From: UBA6168 sp041163745
GTDB taxonomy: Bacteria > Bacteroidota > Bacteroidia > Chitinophagales > Saprospiraceae
NCBI GenBank assembly: GCA_041163745.1
Contig: JBEAQU010000091.1
Span: 1-64,000 of the forward strand
Length of the DNA: 64,000 bases
Direction of reading: 5' to 3'
Shown here: piece by piece, positions 43,992-52,298 of the stretch
How the letters are laid out: each line of letters begins with the position of its first letter
Numbering within the stretch: the stretch's first letter is position 1
The notes under the pieces: model-generated
Database searches by the model: none
Told to the model about the DNA's origin: nothing
The model's input: only the letters and a program-made list of their open reading frames with translations
Position numbers and translations under genes: made by a program

Positions 43992-45137
43992 TCAGGCCAG
44001 GGCCATGGTCTCATGGAGGCAAGCGCTGAACGACTGCAGGAACTGATCGGTTTCCTGCCGGCCAATGTTCAGCGGCGGTAGCAGCCGGATGGTATGCTGG
44101 TTGGCCGCGGAGCCGGTGAAGATGTTATAAGATTTCAACAGTCTTTGTCGGAACGGACCGACCGGGAAGGGCAACTCGACTCCGACCATCAGACCGAGTC
44201 CCCGTACTTCCCGTACCCCTTCCAACCTCTTCAGCGGTTGTGTCAGCACTTCGCCCAGCTGGGCGGCATGGGGTATCAGTTGTTCATTTTCCAAGACCTC
44301 CAGCACGGCGAGGGCGGCGGCACCTGCGAGGTGGTTCCCGCCGAAGGTGGTGCCCAGCAGGCCGTGGCGCGGCTGGAAATCCGGATGAATCAGCACGCCG
44401 CCAATCGGAAAACCGTTCCCCATGCCTTTGGCTACAGTGATCAGGTCCGGCCGGATGCCCGCATGTTGGTGGGCGAAGAACAGTCCGGTCCTACCGTATC
44501 CGGATTGGATTTCGTCGAGAATCAGCACGACACCGTGCCGGCGGCAGGCCGCCTCCACGGTCCGCAGGTAGCCGGTATCCGGCACATAGATGCCGCCGAT
44601 TCCCTGGATTCCTTCGATGATGAAGGCGCAGGCGTCTTCCTGTGCAATGGCGTCCACCGCGGCGTCCGCATCGTCCCAGGGTAGGAAGACCCGTTCGAAC
44701 CCGCGGTTGATCGGGGCGGTGATACGCTCGTCCTGCGTGACATGGATGGCGGCGGAAGTCCGTCCGTGGAAGGCTCTTTCCATGGACAGGACTTTGGACC
44801 GTCCGTTCCGGAAGGAGGCCAGTTTCAGGGCGTTCTCGACTGCTTCCGCTCCGGAGTTGACCAGGAACAGGGCGTAATCCGGGTAACCGGACAGGGTGCC
44901 GAGTTTGGCGGCCAGTTCCTCCTGTACCGGAATGCGCACGGAGTTGGAATAAAAGCCGATACGCTCCAGCTGGGTCTGGAGGGCGCCGACGTAATGGGGA
45001 TGGGAATGCCCGATGGAAATGACGGCATGACCGCCGTAGAAATCCAGGTAACGCCGACCCTGCCGGTCGAGCACATAGGCGCCTTTGCCGGAGACGATCT
45101 CGAGGTCGAACAAGGGATACACATCGAAGAGGTTCAT
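43992..45137 (-). CDS. argD: Acetylornithine aminotransferase
   Basis: 381 residues of class III PLP aminotransferases. The N-terminal glycine-rich substrate region is YLDFYGGHAVISIGHSHP, the PLP-phosphate site NSGAEAVENALKLA, the aspartate motif LILDEIQSGYGRTG and the PLP lysine LITVAKGMGNGFPIGG. It converts N-acylglutamate semialdehyde to N-acylornithine with glutamate as donor. It sits between argC (59-base gap) and argF' (35-base gap), matching pathway order. Confidence 0.95.
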   Translation of the reverse strand: MNLFDVYPLFDLEIVSGKGAYVLDRQGRRYLDFYGGHAVISIGHSHPHYVGALQTQLERIGFYSNSVRIPVQEELAAKLGTLSGYPDYALFLVNSGAEAVENALKLASFRNGRSKVLSMERAFHGRTSAAIHVTQDERITAPINRGFERVFLPWDDADAAVDAIAQEDACAFIIEGIQGIGGIYVPDTGYLRTVEAACRRHGVVLILDEIQSGYGRTGLFFAHQHAGIRPDLITVAKGMGNGFPIGGVLIHPDFQPRHGLLGTTFGGNHLAGAAALAVLEVLENEQLIPHAAQLGEVLTQPLKRLEGVREVRGLGLMVGVELPFPVGPFRQRLLKSYNIFTGSAANQHTIRLLPPLNIGRQETDQFLQSFSACLHETMALA

Positions 45138-45196
45138 GTCACGTAGGATTTGGTTGAACGGTCTGAAGCATGGTTGGTGTCCTGCCGCCCGCCGGA

Positions 45197-46162
45197 TCAG
45201 AATCCGGCCGGTTTCAATTGGAGTCCGGTGGGTTGTGGTAATCCGAACAGCAGGTTCATATTCTGTACCGCCTGTCCGGCCGCACCTTTCAAAAGGTTGT
45301 CCAGAATGCTGGTTATCAATAATTTACCTTCTATTTTTTCCAAATGAAGGATACAATGGTTCGTCTGCACCACCTGTTTGAGCGCAGGTGCGTAGCGGGA
45401 GACCCTTGTGAAGGGAGCTTCCTTGTAGAAGTCCTGGTAGACGGACTGAATGTCCGGAAGCTCGGCCTGGACGTCCGTGTACAGGCTGGCGAAGATGCCG
45501 CGGGAGAAATTGCCGCGGATCGGAACGAACAGGATGTCAGCCATGCCGGATGGGGAGACTTGCCGCAGGGCCATGCGGATTTCCGCAAGATGCTGGTGTC
45601 GGAAAGGTTTGTAGAGGGATACGTTGTTGTCACGCCAGCTGAAATGGGTGGTTTCCGTGGGTTGTTGGCCGGCGCCGGTGGCGCCGGTGATGGCATGGAC
45701 ATGCACCGCCTGTCGGATCCAGCCTTCGCGGACGAGCGGTAGCAGGGCAAGCTCGATGGCGGTCGCGAAGCAGCCTGGGTTGGCGATCCGGTGGGCGGAA
45801 CGGATTGCCGGAGCGGACAGTTCGGGCAGGCCGTACACGAATCCGTTATCCGGGCAACCCAGCCGGAAATCACTGCTGAGGTCAATGATGCGGACCGAAT
45901 CCGGCAGTGCCTGGCGGGCCAGGAAATCCGCTGATTTGCCGTGGCCGGAACAAAGGAACAGCACATCCGGTAGTTGCGGGAGGTCAGGTGTGAAGCGAAG
46001 GTCCGTCAGGCCTTCCAGGTCGCGGTGGACCTGATGGACCGGCGAGCCTGCCTGGCTGCTGCTCTGTACGAAGCGTATTTTCACAGCCGGATGGAAAACC
46101 AGGAGGCGGAGCAGCTCCCCGGCCGTGTATCCTGCCCCTCCTATGATACCGACGTCGATCAT
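45197..46162 (-). CDS. argC: N-acetyl-gamma-glutamyl-phosphate reductase
   Basis: 321 residues. The NADP-binding GIIGGAGYTAGELLRLL opens the protein, the nucleophile cysteine lies in ANPGCFATAIELALLPL (about residue 130), and the conserved GATGAGQQP and HQHLAEIRMAL follow. It reduces N-acylglutamyl phosphate to the semialdehyde. The ATG overlaps the argG stop by 4 bases, so translation of the two is probably coupled. Confidence 0.96.
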   Translation of the reverse strand: MIDVGIIGGAGYTAGELLRLLVFHPAVKIRFVQSSSQAGSPVHQVHRDLEGLTDLRFTPDLPQLPDVLFLCSGHGKSADFLARQALPDSVRIIDLSSDFRLGCPDNGFVYGLPELSAPAIRSAHRIANPGCFATAIELALLPLVREGWIRQAVHVHAITGATGAGQQPTETTHFSWRDNNVSLYKPFRHQHLAEIRMALRQVSPSGMADILFVPIRGNFSRGIFASLYTDVQAELPDIQSVYQDFYKEAPFTRVSRYAPALKQVVQTNHCILHLEKIEGKLLITSILDNLLKGAAGQAVQNMNLLFGLPQPTGLQLKPAGF

Positions 46163-47367
46163 GGCTGTTGTTTTGTGTCCGTAGGAACCGGCGGGAAGGC
46201 ATGGTATATTTTCAATTGGTTGCCCAATATCCTGGTGAAGCCACGGACATCCTCACCGGACCAGCCGTTGTTCATTTCGCCATATTGCCCGGCGTCGCTG
46301 CGCATCATGTCGTAAGGGGCATCAACCCCGATGAGCTCGAAGCGTTTGGGTTCGAGCCGGACAAACACCTTCCCGCTGACCCGGTGCTGGGTGTCGGCCA
46401 GGAATGCCTCGATGTTTCGCATGACGGGATCCAGGAACAAGGCTTCGTGCAGCATCATGCCATACCAATTGGCGAGTTGTTCCTTCCAGTATTGCTGCCA
46501 TTTGCCGAGGGTATGTTTTTCCAGCAGGTGATGGGCCTTCAGGATGACCAGGGGAGCCGCTGCCTCGAAGCCGACCCGCCCCTTTATTCCGATGATGGTA
46601 TCGCCGACGTGGATGTCCCGGCCGATACCGAACGGACCTGCCAGTTCCTGCAAGGCGTCGATCGCCTCGGTGGGGTGCGGGAACCGTCGGTCGTCCACCC
46701 CAACCAGAGCCCCTTTCTCGAAGGTAAGGGTGACGGTCCGTTCGCCGACGGCCGTGACGGGGGTGGGGTAGGCGCTGTCCGGCAAGGTCAGGTCCGGCCG
46801 GAGGGTTTCTGCACCGCCCACACTGGTACCCCATATGCCTTTGTTGATGGAATACCGGGCTTTCGACTCGCTCCATTCGAAACCATGATCCCGGAGGTAG
46901 GCGACCTCCTCGTCCCGGCTGAGGCGGCGGTCGCGGATGGGCGTGATGATTTTCATGTCCGGGCAAAGCACTTGGAAGGCCAGGTCGAACCGCACTTGGT
47001 CGTTTCCTGCACCGGTACTGCCATGGGCGATGGCATCGGCGCCGATGTCCCGTGCATGGTTCGCGATGGCGACGGCTTGGAACATCCGTTCTGCGGATAC
47101 CGACAGGGGGTAGGTGTTGTTCCGCAAGACATTTCCATAGATCAGAAACCGCAGACATTGGTCGTAATAGTCCTGGACCGCATCGATGCAATGGTAGGTG
47201 CTGGCGCCCAAAGCGAGCGCCCTTTCTCCCATCGCGGCCGCTTCCGTTTGCCGGAATCCCCCAGTGTTGACGGTGACGGCATGGACCTCCCAACCTTCCG
47301 AAGCGCTGAGGTATCGGACGCAGTAGGAGGTGTCCAGTCCGCCGGAATAGGCGAGTACGATTTTCAT
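46159..47367 (-). CDS. argG: Argininosuccinate synthase
   Basis: 402 residues. The PP-loop ATP motif is LAYSGGLDTSYCVRYL at the start, with HGSTGAGNDQVRFDL and the citrulline/aspartate region DRRLSRDEEVAYL, NKGIWGTSVGG. It joins citrulline and aspartate. The ATG at 47367 is preferred over one two codons upstream at 47376. It is preceded by a 389-base gap containing a 26-residue ORF and then the GNAT gene, and it is coupled to argC. The long gap could hold an independent regulatory element. Confidence 0.96.
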   Translation of the reverse strand: MKIVLAYSGGLDTSYCVRYLSASEGWEVHAVTVNTGGFRQTEAAAMGERALALGASTYHCIDAVQDYYDQCLRFLIYGNVLRNNTYPLSVSAERMFQAVAIANHARDIGADAIAHGSTGAGNDQVRFDLAFQVLCPDMKIITPIRDRRLSRDEEVAYLRDHGFEWSESKARYSINKGIWGTSVGGAETLRPDLTLPDSAYPTPVTAVGERTVTLTFEKGALVGVDDRRFPHPTEAIDALQELAGPFGIGRDIHVGDTIIGIKGRVGFEAAAPLVILKAHHLLEKHTLGKWQQYWKEQLANWYGMMLHEALFLDPVMRNIEAFLADTQHRVSGKVFVRLEPKRFELIGVDAPYDMMRSDAGQYGEMNNGWSGEDVRGFTRILGNQLKIYHAFPPVPTDTKQQP

Positions 47368-47572
47368 GTTTGTCATTTGTTGCGGGACTTCCGGCCAGGC
47401 CGGATCATCCTGCGGATTTGTCGACAGGCCGTGTGCTGTTGTCAGTGACGCAGACCCCCACCGCTCGGCTAAGGAAAGTAAGGGGGCATCTGCCAGGCAA
47501 AGGCAGGGACAGCCCGATGCCTGTAGACGCCGGCAGACTTGGCATGGGTTCTTTCAGATGGTGTCGGGCCTT

Positions 47573-47653
47573 CTACAGCGGCTGCCATGCTTTCCGGACG
47601 AGCCTGTAGGACTCTTGTCCGGAATGGCTGTTTTTCAGTTTGTAGTCATACAT
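47573..47653 (-). CDS. Possible 26-residue small protein or leader peptide before argG
   Basis: A short ATG-to-TAG frame in the 389-base GNAT-argG gap. It encodes an unusually well-behaved sequence (starts MYDYKLKNS, ends RLVRKAWQPL) with codon choice like real genes of the window and both charged and aromatic residues. It has three arginines, including two in the last third, but no arginine run of the attenuator type. It might be a small conserved protein, a leader ORF, or chance. The rest of 47368-47756 shows no gene and no strong terminator. Confidence 0.35.
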   Translation of the reverse strand: MYDYKLKNSHSGQESYRLVRKAWQPL

Positions 47654-47756
47654 CGGGGTCTTTGGCCAGGGTAGGTACGGTTCCGATGTGGATTGTTCAA
47701 GATTGCGGGTGGTCGGATTCGGTATTCCTGGCAGCCTTGTGGCGCCCGTTCTCTCC

Positions 47757-48392
47757 TCAGTAGAAATCCAACACGGTTTCGGACGATTTTTCCTCCGCCG
47801 GCGGGGAGGATTTCAATAGCAGCTCGACCAGGTTCAGGTTTTCCTCGATGCGTTGCGTCTCTTCCGCCTTGCTGGGCGCCAACATGCCGGTACATAGGCA
47901 CATCCTGCGGCCGCACCGCATCAGTATGTCATAATTGGGACAGCTTTGACAGCCGTTCCAGAAATCCTCGTCCTGGGTCAGCTCCGAGAAAGTGACGGGG
48001 CGGTAACCCAGTTCGGAATTTATCTTCATGACAGCCAGGCTGGTGGTGATGCCGAAGACCCGGGCCTGCGGATATTTTTCGCGCGCAAGGTCAAAGATCC
48101 TGCGTTTGATGGTACGTGCCAATCCCGATTGACGGAAAGCGGGATCCACGACCAATCCCGAATTGGCTACGTATTGGCCATGGCTCCAAATCTCAATATA
48201 GCAGAAACCTGCCAACCGGTCGCCCGACAGGGCGATGACCGCATGGCTGTTCGCTATCTTCTTGCGTATGTAGTCCGGTGAGCGCCGGGCGATCCCCGTG
48301 CCCCGTTGTTGGGCGGAGACTTCCAACAGCGAGCAGATTTCCTCCGCATAGGTCACATGCGATGCATCGGCGACCAGGATTTCAACATTCAT
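47757..48392 (-). CDS. GNAT N-acetyltransferase, candidate N-acylglutamate synthase
   Basis: 211 residues. The GNAT core includes GFCYIEIW, the strand NSGLVVDPAFR and the acyl-CoA loop RQSGLARTIKRRIF (residues 87-100), then FGITTSLAVMKINSELGYRP. The C-terminal part has a cysteine cluster, C148, C151, C160, C165 and C167, suggestive of a metal site, and an acidic tail. It is the first gene of the arginine operon, and every other step from acylglutamate to arginine is encoded downstream while neither argA nor argJ is present. It is therefore the best candidate for the first step; this is inference from context. A consensus promoter lies about 230 bases upstream. Confidence 0.82.
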   Translation of the reverse strand: MNVEILVADASHVTYAEEICSLLEVSAQQRGTGIARRSPDYIRKKIANSHAVIALSGDRLAGFCYIEIWSHGQYVANSGLVVDPAFRQSGLARTIKRRIFDLAREKYPQARVFGITTSLAVMKINSELGYRPVTFSELTQDEDFWNGCQSCPNYDILMRCGRRMCLCTGMLAPSKAEETQRIEENLNLVELLLKSSPPAEEKSSETVLDFY

Positions 48393-48619
48393 TTGCGAGA
48401 AGGTTAGACGTTAAGGTAACTTTACCGGAATCGACTCCGGACCATTCGCCACAAAAAAATAATTCAGCTGGAAGATTGGGCGGAAGGGACAACTTCCGCA
48501 CGGGATGCGGTGGTAAATATTAATCGCCCTCACGGGCGCGGGAACATACGACGCGGCTGCGGCATGTGCGCCACAACGGGAGAAGAGATGAAATATGTCG
48601 TCGATATGGACATCATGCG

Positions 48620-48651
48620 CAAAATTAGGAAGTTTGGATTCATTTATTCAA
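48620..48651 (-). promoter_or_regulatory. Promoter of the arginine-methionine operon, TTG-N21-TAATTTTG
   Basis: On the minus strand, TTG (48649-48651) and a perfect -7 box TAATTTTG (48620-48627) are 21 bases apart in an AT-rich island. They point at the GNAT gene, with a leader of about 220 bases. Confidence 0.6.
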
Positions 48652-48657
48652 GTGACA

Positions 48658-48690
48658 TTGAAAAAAAATAATCTCTGACACATATGTTTG
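48658..48690 (+). promoter_or_regulatory. Promoter of the Sua5 gene, TTG-N22-TATGTTTG
   Basis: TTG (48658-48660) and a perfect -7 box TATGTTTG (48683-48690) are 22 bases apart and point toward the Sua5-type gene. The two divergent promoters lie back to back with only 6 bases between their -33 boxes. The remainder of 48393-48931 shows no gene. Confidence 0.6.
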
Positions 48691-48931
48691 TTTTTATGAC
48701 AAAAAAACAACGCTAAATTTTAACAATTGTGAAAATGTCAAAATGAATGAATGGAGTGGTCGGCGTGTTCCGGATGCTCCGGCGGCAGAGCGGAGCCGGC
48801 GGAAAGGGTAGGCCGGTGGGAGCGGGGGCAACTTTAAGGCGGGAAGGAATGTTTAGACCTCGGCACGTCCGGACGGGTTTCTGTCGGGAATTCGGCGACC
48901 GGTGCGGCGGAAAGGAACGACTTTGCTTAAT

Positions 48932-49933
48932 ATGGAAACAAGAATAGGGACGGACATAGCCTTGGCAGCCGGCTGGCTGCGCGAAGGGGCCTTGGTCGGG
49001 GTGCCGACGGAGACGGTCTACGGATTGGCGGCGAACGCATTGGATCCGGATGCCGTCCTTCAGGTGTTCCTGGCGAAAGGGCGGCCCGCCTTTAATCCAT
49101 TGATCGTCCATGTGGACGCCTGGGACAGCGCCCGGTCCTATGTCCGGGACATTCCGGAGGTGGCGGCGCGGCTGGCGGAACGGTTCCTGCCAGGGCCCCT
49201 GACCTTGCTGCTGCCGAAGAAGGAGGTGGTTCCGGACCTGGTCACGGCGGGGAGCGACCGGGTCGCCCTGCGCGTACCGGCGCATCCGATGTTGCGGGAG
49301 TTGCTTACGATGCTGGATTTTCCGTTGGCGGCACCGAGCGCGAACCCATTCGGGTATGTCAGTCCGACCTGTGCCGACCACGTCCGGCAAGGATTGGGCG
49401 GTCGTATCCCTTACATTTTGGACGGCGGGGCTTGCCTTGTCGGATTGGAGAGCACCATTGTGGAGGTGTCGGACGGTATCGTCTGGATCCGACGAAACGG
49501 CGGGATACCGGTCGGTGCCATTGCCGAGGTGGCGGCCGGACTGGAAGTCCGTCTGGCGACACGGACGGAGGACCATCCGGTGGCGCCCGGACAATTGAAG
49601 AGCCATTACGCTACCACGACCCCCTTGTTCGTCGGCCCGCCGCCGATTTTGTCAGACCGTTTCAGCGGTCGGCGAATCTGTGTCATCGACCACGGTCCGG
49701 CGGTCAGCGTGCCGGATGCATGGTGTCGCTTCCAATTGTCTGCGGACGGGACGACGGAAGCGATGGCCAGGAACCTTTTTGCGGTGATGCGGCAGGCGGA
49801 CAGCTGCGGGGCGGACGTCATCCTGACGGACTGGGTGGATCCGGCCGGTCTGGGTGCCGCCATCAACGACCGCCTCGAAAGGGCCTGCTCCCAGTCCGAT
49901 CCGACAGGCGGCGCGAATGCAGGCATCCCGTAG
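48932..49933 (+). CDS. sua5: L-threonylcarbamoyladenylate synthase, Sua5 type
   Basis: 333 residues from the ATG at 48932. The YrdC/TsaC catalytic domain occupies the first 200 residues: VGVPTETVYGLAANAL, FLAKGRPAFNPLIVHV, FLPGPLTLLL, RVPAHPMLREL and PLAAPSANPFGYVSPT. The longer C-terminal Sua5 domain follows the linker APGQLKSHYAT. It makes the threonylcarbamoyl-AMP used for t6A modification of ANN-decoding tRNAs. It is monocistronic and ends 70 bases before the convergent cytidine deaminase gene. Confidence 0.94.
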   Translation: METRIGTDIALAAGWLREGALVGVPTETVYGLAANALDPDAVLQVFLAKGRPAFNPLIVHVDAWDSARSYVRDIPEVAARLAERFLPGPLTLLLPKKEVVPDLVTAGSDRVALRVPAHPMLRELLTMLDFPLAAPSANPFGYVSPTCADHVRQGLGGRIPYILDGGACLVGLESTIVEVSDGIVWIRRNGGIPVGAIAEVAAGLEVRLATRTEDHPVAPGQLKSHYATTTPLFVGPPPILSDRFSGRRICVIDHGPAVSVPDAWCRFQLSADGTTEAMARNLFAVMRQADSCGADVILTDWVDPAGLGAAINDRLERACSQSDPTGGANAGIP

Positions 49934-50004
49934 TTTTTGTCCAGTGCGAAGGAAATGGAGCATGTGAACAAACCCGGCGGCTCCGCCGCTGGCCCTGCCG
50001 CCGG

Positions 50005-50508
50005 TCATTCGCTGGCAGGGGGGGGCAGAAGAAAGCCTTGGTCGAATGCCAGCGGCAGGAGGTCCTGTCCTTGTGAAAAAACGAAGACAGGCCCCGATTC
50101 CCCTCTCAGAACGACCCGAATGGGCTTACGATAGCGATATTCCGTTTCACATATGACCTGCCGGCAGGCGCCACAGGGAGGCCCCGGCCGATCGACCGGC
50201 CGGACCGGATTGCGTACTGTGACGGCGATGGCCTGCACCGGCACCCCCGGAAACAGGTTGGCTGCCGTCGTCAGTACTGTCTGCTCGGCACAAATGCAGA
50301 GCGGATAGCTGGCGTTCTCATAATTGCTTCCTCCGATAAGCTCCCCGTTGTCCAGCAGGACGGCCGCCCCCACCTGGAATCGGGAGTACGGTGCATAGGC
50401 ATGGCCCCGGGCGGCCTCCGCCTTCTCCAACAATCGCAGGTCCGATTCCTCCAGGTCCTCCAGGTTCGCATAAACCTGGTACTCGACAGTGAAACAGTTT
50501 TTTTTCAT
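50005..50508 (-). CDS. cdd: Cytidine deaminase
   Basis: 167 residues from the ATG at 50508. The zinc-dependent deaminase motif is C-A-E-Q in SYPLCICAEQTVL (glutamate as proton shuttle) with the second cysteine pair in GPPCGACRQVI. FQVGAAVLLDNGELIGGSNYENASYP is the conserved substrate region. It hydrolyses cytidine and deoxycytidine to uridine forms for pyrimidine salvage. It stands alone between convergent Sua5 and divergent saccharopine dehydrogenase-like genes. Confidence 0.94.
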   Translation of the reverse strand: MKKNCFTVEYQVYANLEDLEESDLRLLEKAEAARGHAYAPYSRFQVGAAVLLDNGELIGGSNYENASYPLCICAEQTVLTTAANLFPGVPVQAIAVTVRNPVRPVDRPGPPCGACRQVICETEYRYRKPIRVVLRGESGPVFVFSQGQDLLPLAFDQGFLLPPPASE

Positions 50509-50756
50509 GCGCGCAATGATTTCTGAATCCTCGACCGAAAGGGTAAAAAATTCGCCGCATGGGCGGCGATGGCTGGTTCCCATCCGATAAGATCATTTCA
50601 CTCTTCTGCACGAAGCAGTACGCCCGAAGCAACGCAAACAACCCCGTCGCTCGAAGGGCAGCGATGTCGGTCCCTCGGGTCGCCTTCCTGGCAATTTTGT
50701 TTCCGCCCGATTCGAAAAGTGTAAAATTACAGGCAGCTTTTCACAGCTTTTTCGCA

Positions 50757-50783
50757 CAAAATAACCATTTGCTTGTTATTTTG
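50757..50783. promoter_or_regulatory. Perfect inverted repeat between divergent genes, two -7-like boxes
   Basis: CAAAATAAC (50757-50765) and GTTATTTTG (50775-50783) are perfect 9-base arms with a 9-base spacer. Each arm read outward contains TTATTTTG, one base from TAnnTTTG. The site lies in the 397-base gap between cdd (minus) and the saccharopine dehydrogenase-like gene (plus). It may be an operator or a symmetric divergent promoter. Nothing else was seen in 50509-50905. Confidence 0.45.
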
Positions 50784-50905
50784 TCAATCAGTATCCATTC
50801 AAGGCTTCCCCTGAGGGGACCACAACCCGTCGTGCCGCCTCCCCTTCATCAGAAAGCGAGCCCGATGGCATGGTGTCCCGGAAGCCGCCAAATACCTACG
50901 CATTC

Positions 50906-52255
50906 ATGGTCAATATCCTTGTTTTGGGAGCCGGACGCTCTGCCACGGCCTGCATCAATTATGTGCTGGCACAAGCCGGCATTCACAATTGGTACGTCAC
51001 GGTCGCCGACGCCGACCAGGGGCTGGCTACCCAAAAGGTGGGCGGACACCCGAACGGCCGGGGTATCTGGCTGGATGCCGCCCGGCCGGAGGAACGGCAG
51101 CAACTGATCAGTCGGACGGACCTCGTCATTTCCCTATTGCCCCCACAGCTGCACCTCGAGGTCGCATACGATTGCATCCGTTTCCGGAAACACCTCATCA
51201 CGGCATCCTACGTTTCCAAGGACATATACAAGCTGAGCGATGATTTCCGCAACCAGGAGCTGATTTTCATGGGGGAAATGGGACTCGACCCTGGTATCGA
51301 CCATATGTCCGCCATGCAGAAAATCAACGAGATCAAGGCACTTGGCGGAAAAATCACTTCCTTCACCTCCAACGCGGGCGGCCTGGTGGCCCTCGAGTGC
51401 CTGAAGAACAATCCCTGGCGCTACAAGTTTACCTGGAATCCGCGCAATGTCGTAAAGGCAGGACAAGGCACCGCCCAATACCTGGAGAACGGTAAGTTCA
51501 AATATGTTCCGTACAACCGGTTGTTCAAGGAGTACCGCCTGATCGAGATACCGGGCTTTCCGGAACCTTTCGAGGTGTACGCCAACCGGGAGTCCCTGCT
51601 GTACCGGGAGGCATACGGTCTGCAGGACATCCCCAACCTTTTCCGTGGAACCATCCGGTACAGGGGCTTCTGCGACGCATGGAATGCCTTGGTACAGATC
51701 GGACTGACCGACGGAACCTATCCGATCATGGATTCCGAGAAACTGACCTATCATGAGCTGATGGAGGCCTATCTCAGCCATCAAAACACCGTCGGTACTT
51801 CCGTCAAGGAGCGGATCGCCAACCTGTTGGGAGAAACCGAATTTTCGCCGGTGATGCGGAAACTCGATTGGCTGGGCTTGTTCGGCAAGCGTCGGATCGG
51901 GCTGGAGAACGCCACCCCGGCCCTTATACTGGAAGACCTGCTGCTGCGCAAATGGACACTGGAACCTGCCGACCGGGACCTGATCCTCATGCAGCATGTC
52001 ATCGACTACGAACTGGAAGGCCGGCAGCACCGCTCCTTTGCGACGCTCGTTCTCGAAGGAAAGGACTCGGAGGACACGGCGATGTCCAGGCTGGTCGGCT
52101 TGCCGCTCGCAATCTTCGCGAAAGAAGTCATGCTCGGCAAGATCACTTCCACGGGGGTGAACATCCCCGTCCGGCCCGAAGTATACGGACCGGTGCTGGA
52201 AGAGCTGCGGAGCTTCGGTGTGGTGTTCACGGAACGGGAGGAAATCCTTTCCTGA
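50906..52255 (+). CDS. Saccharopine dehydrogenase-like enzyme
   Basis: 449 residues from the ATG at 50906, which starts directly before the Rossmann motif ILVLGAGRSATACINYVL. The C-terminal catalytic domain is recognised by GEMGLDPGIDHMSAMQKINEI, FTSNAGGLVALECLKNNPWRYKFTWNPRNVV and FRGTIRYRGFCDAWNALV. It matches the Lys9-type enzyme that splits or forms saccharopine in lysine metabolism. Related carboxynorspermidine dehydrogenases share the fold, but the NPWRYKF and PGFPEPFEVYANR segments favour the lysine branch. Monocistronic, cytoplasmic. Confidence 0.9.
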   Translation: MVNILVLGAGRSATACINYVLAQAGIHNWYVTVADADQGLATQKVGGHPNGRGIWLDAARPEERQQLISRTDLVISLLPPQLHLEVAYDCIRFRKHLITASYVSKDIYKLSDDFRNQELIFMGEMGLDPGIDHMSAMQKINEIKALGGKITSFTSNAGGLVALECLKNNPWRYKFTWNPRNVVKAGQGTAQYLENGKFKYVPYNRLFKEYRLIEIPGFPEPFEVYANRESLLYREAYGLQDIPNLFRGTIRYRGFCDAWNALVQIGLTDGTYPIMDSEKLTYHELMEAYLSHQNTVGTSVKERIANLLGETEFSPVMRKLDWLGLFGKRRIGLENATPALILEDLLLRKWTLEPADRDLILMQHVIDYELEGRQHRSFATLVLEGKDSEDTAMSRLVGLPLAIFAKEVMLGKITSTGVNIPVRPEVYGPVLEELRSFGVVFTEREEILS

Positions 52256-52298
52256 GACCAGCCGGTCGGCCTCCGGTGGGTGCCGTACGGCACATCGG

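Noticed and set aside
46168..47448. 426-codon open frame on the plus strand
   Set aside because: Antisense to argG, whose motifs and operon position are unambiguous.
48713..49606. 297-codon open frame on the minus strand
   Set aside because: Antisense to Sua5; arginine/proline/glutamine-rich and crosses the promoter island.
52280..52293. 14-base palindrome between two convergent stops
   Set aside because: No T-tract and short; could be chance in GC-rich DNA, though a weak bidirectional end signal is possible.
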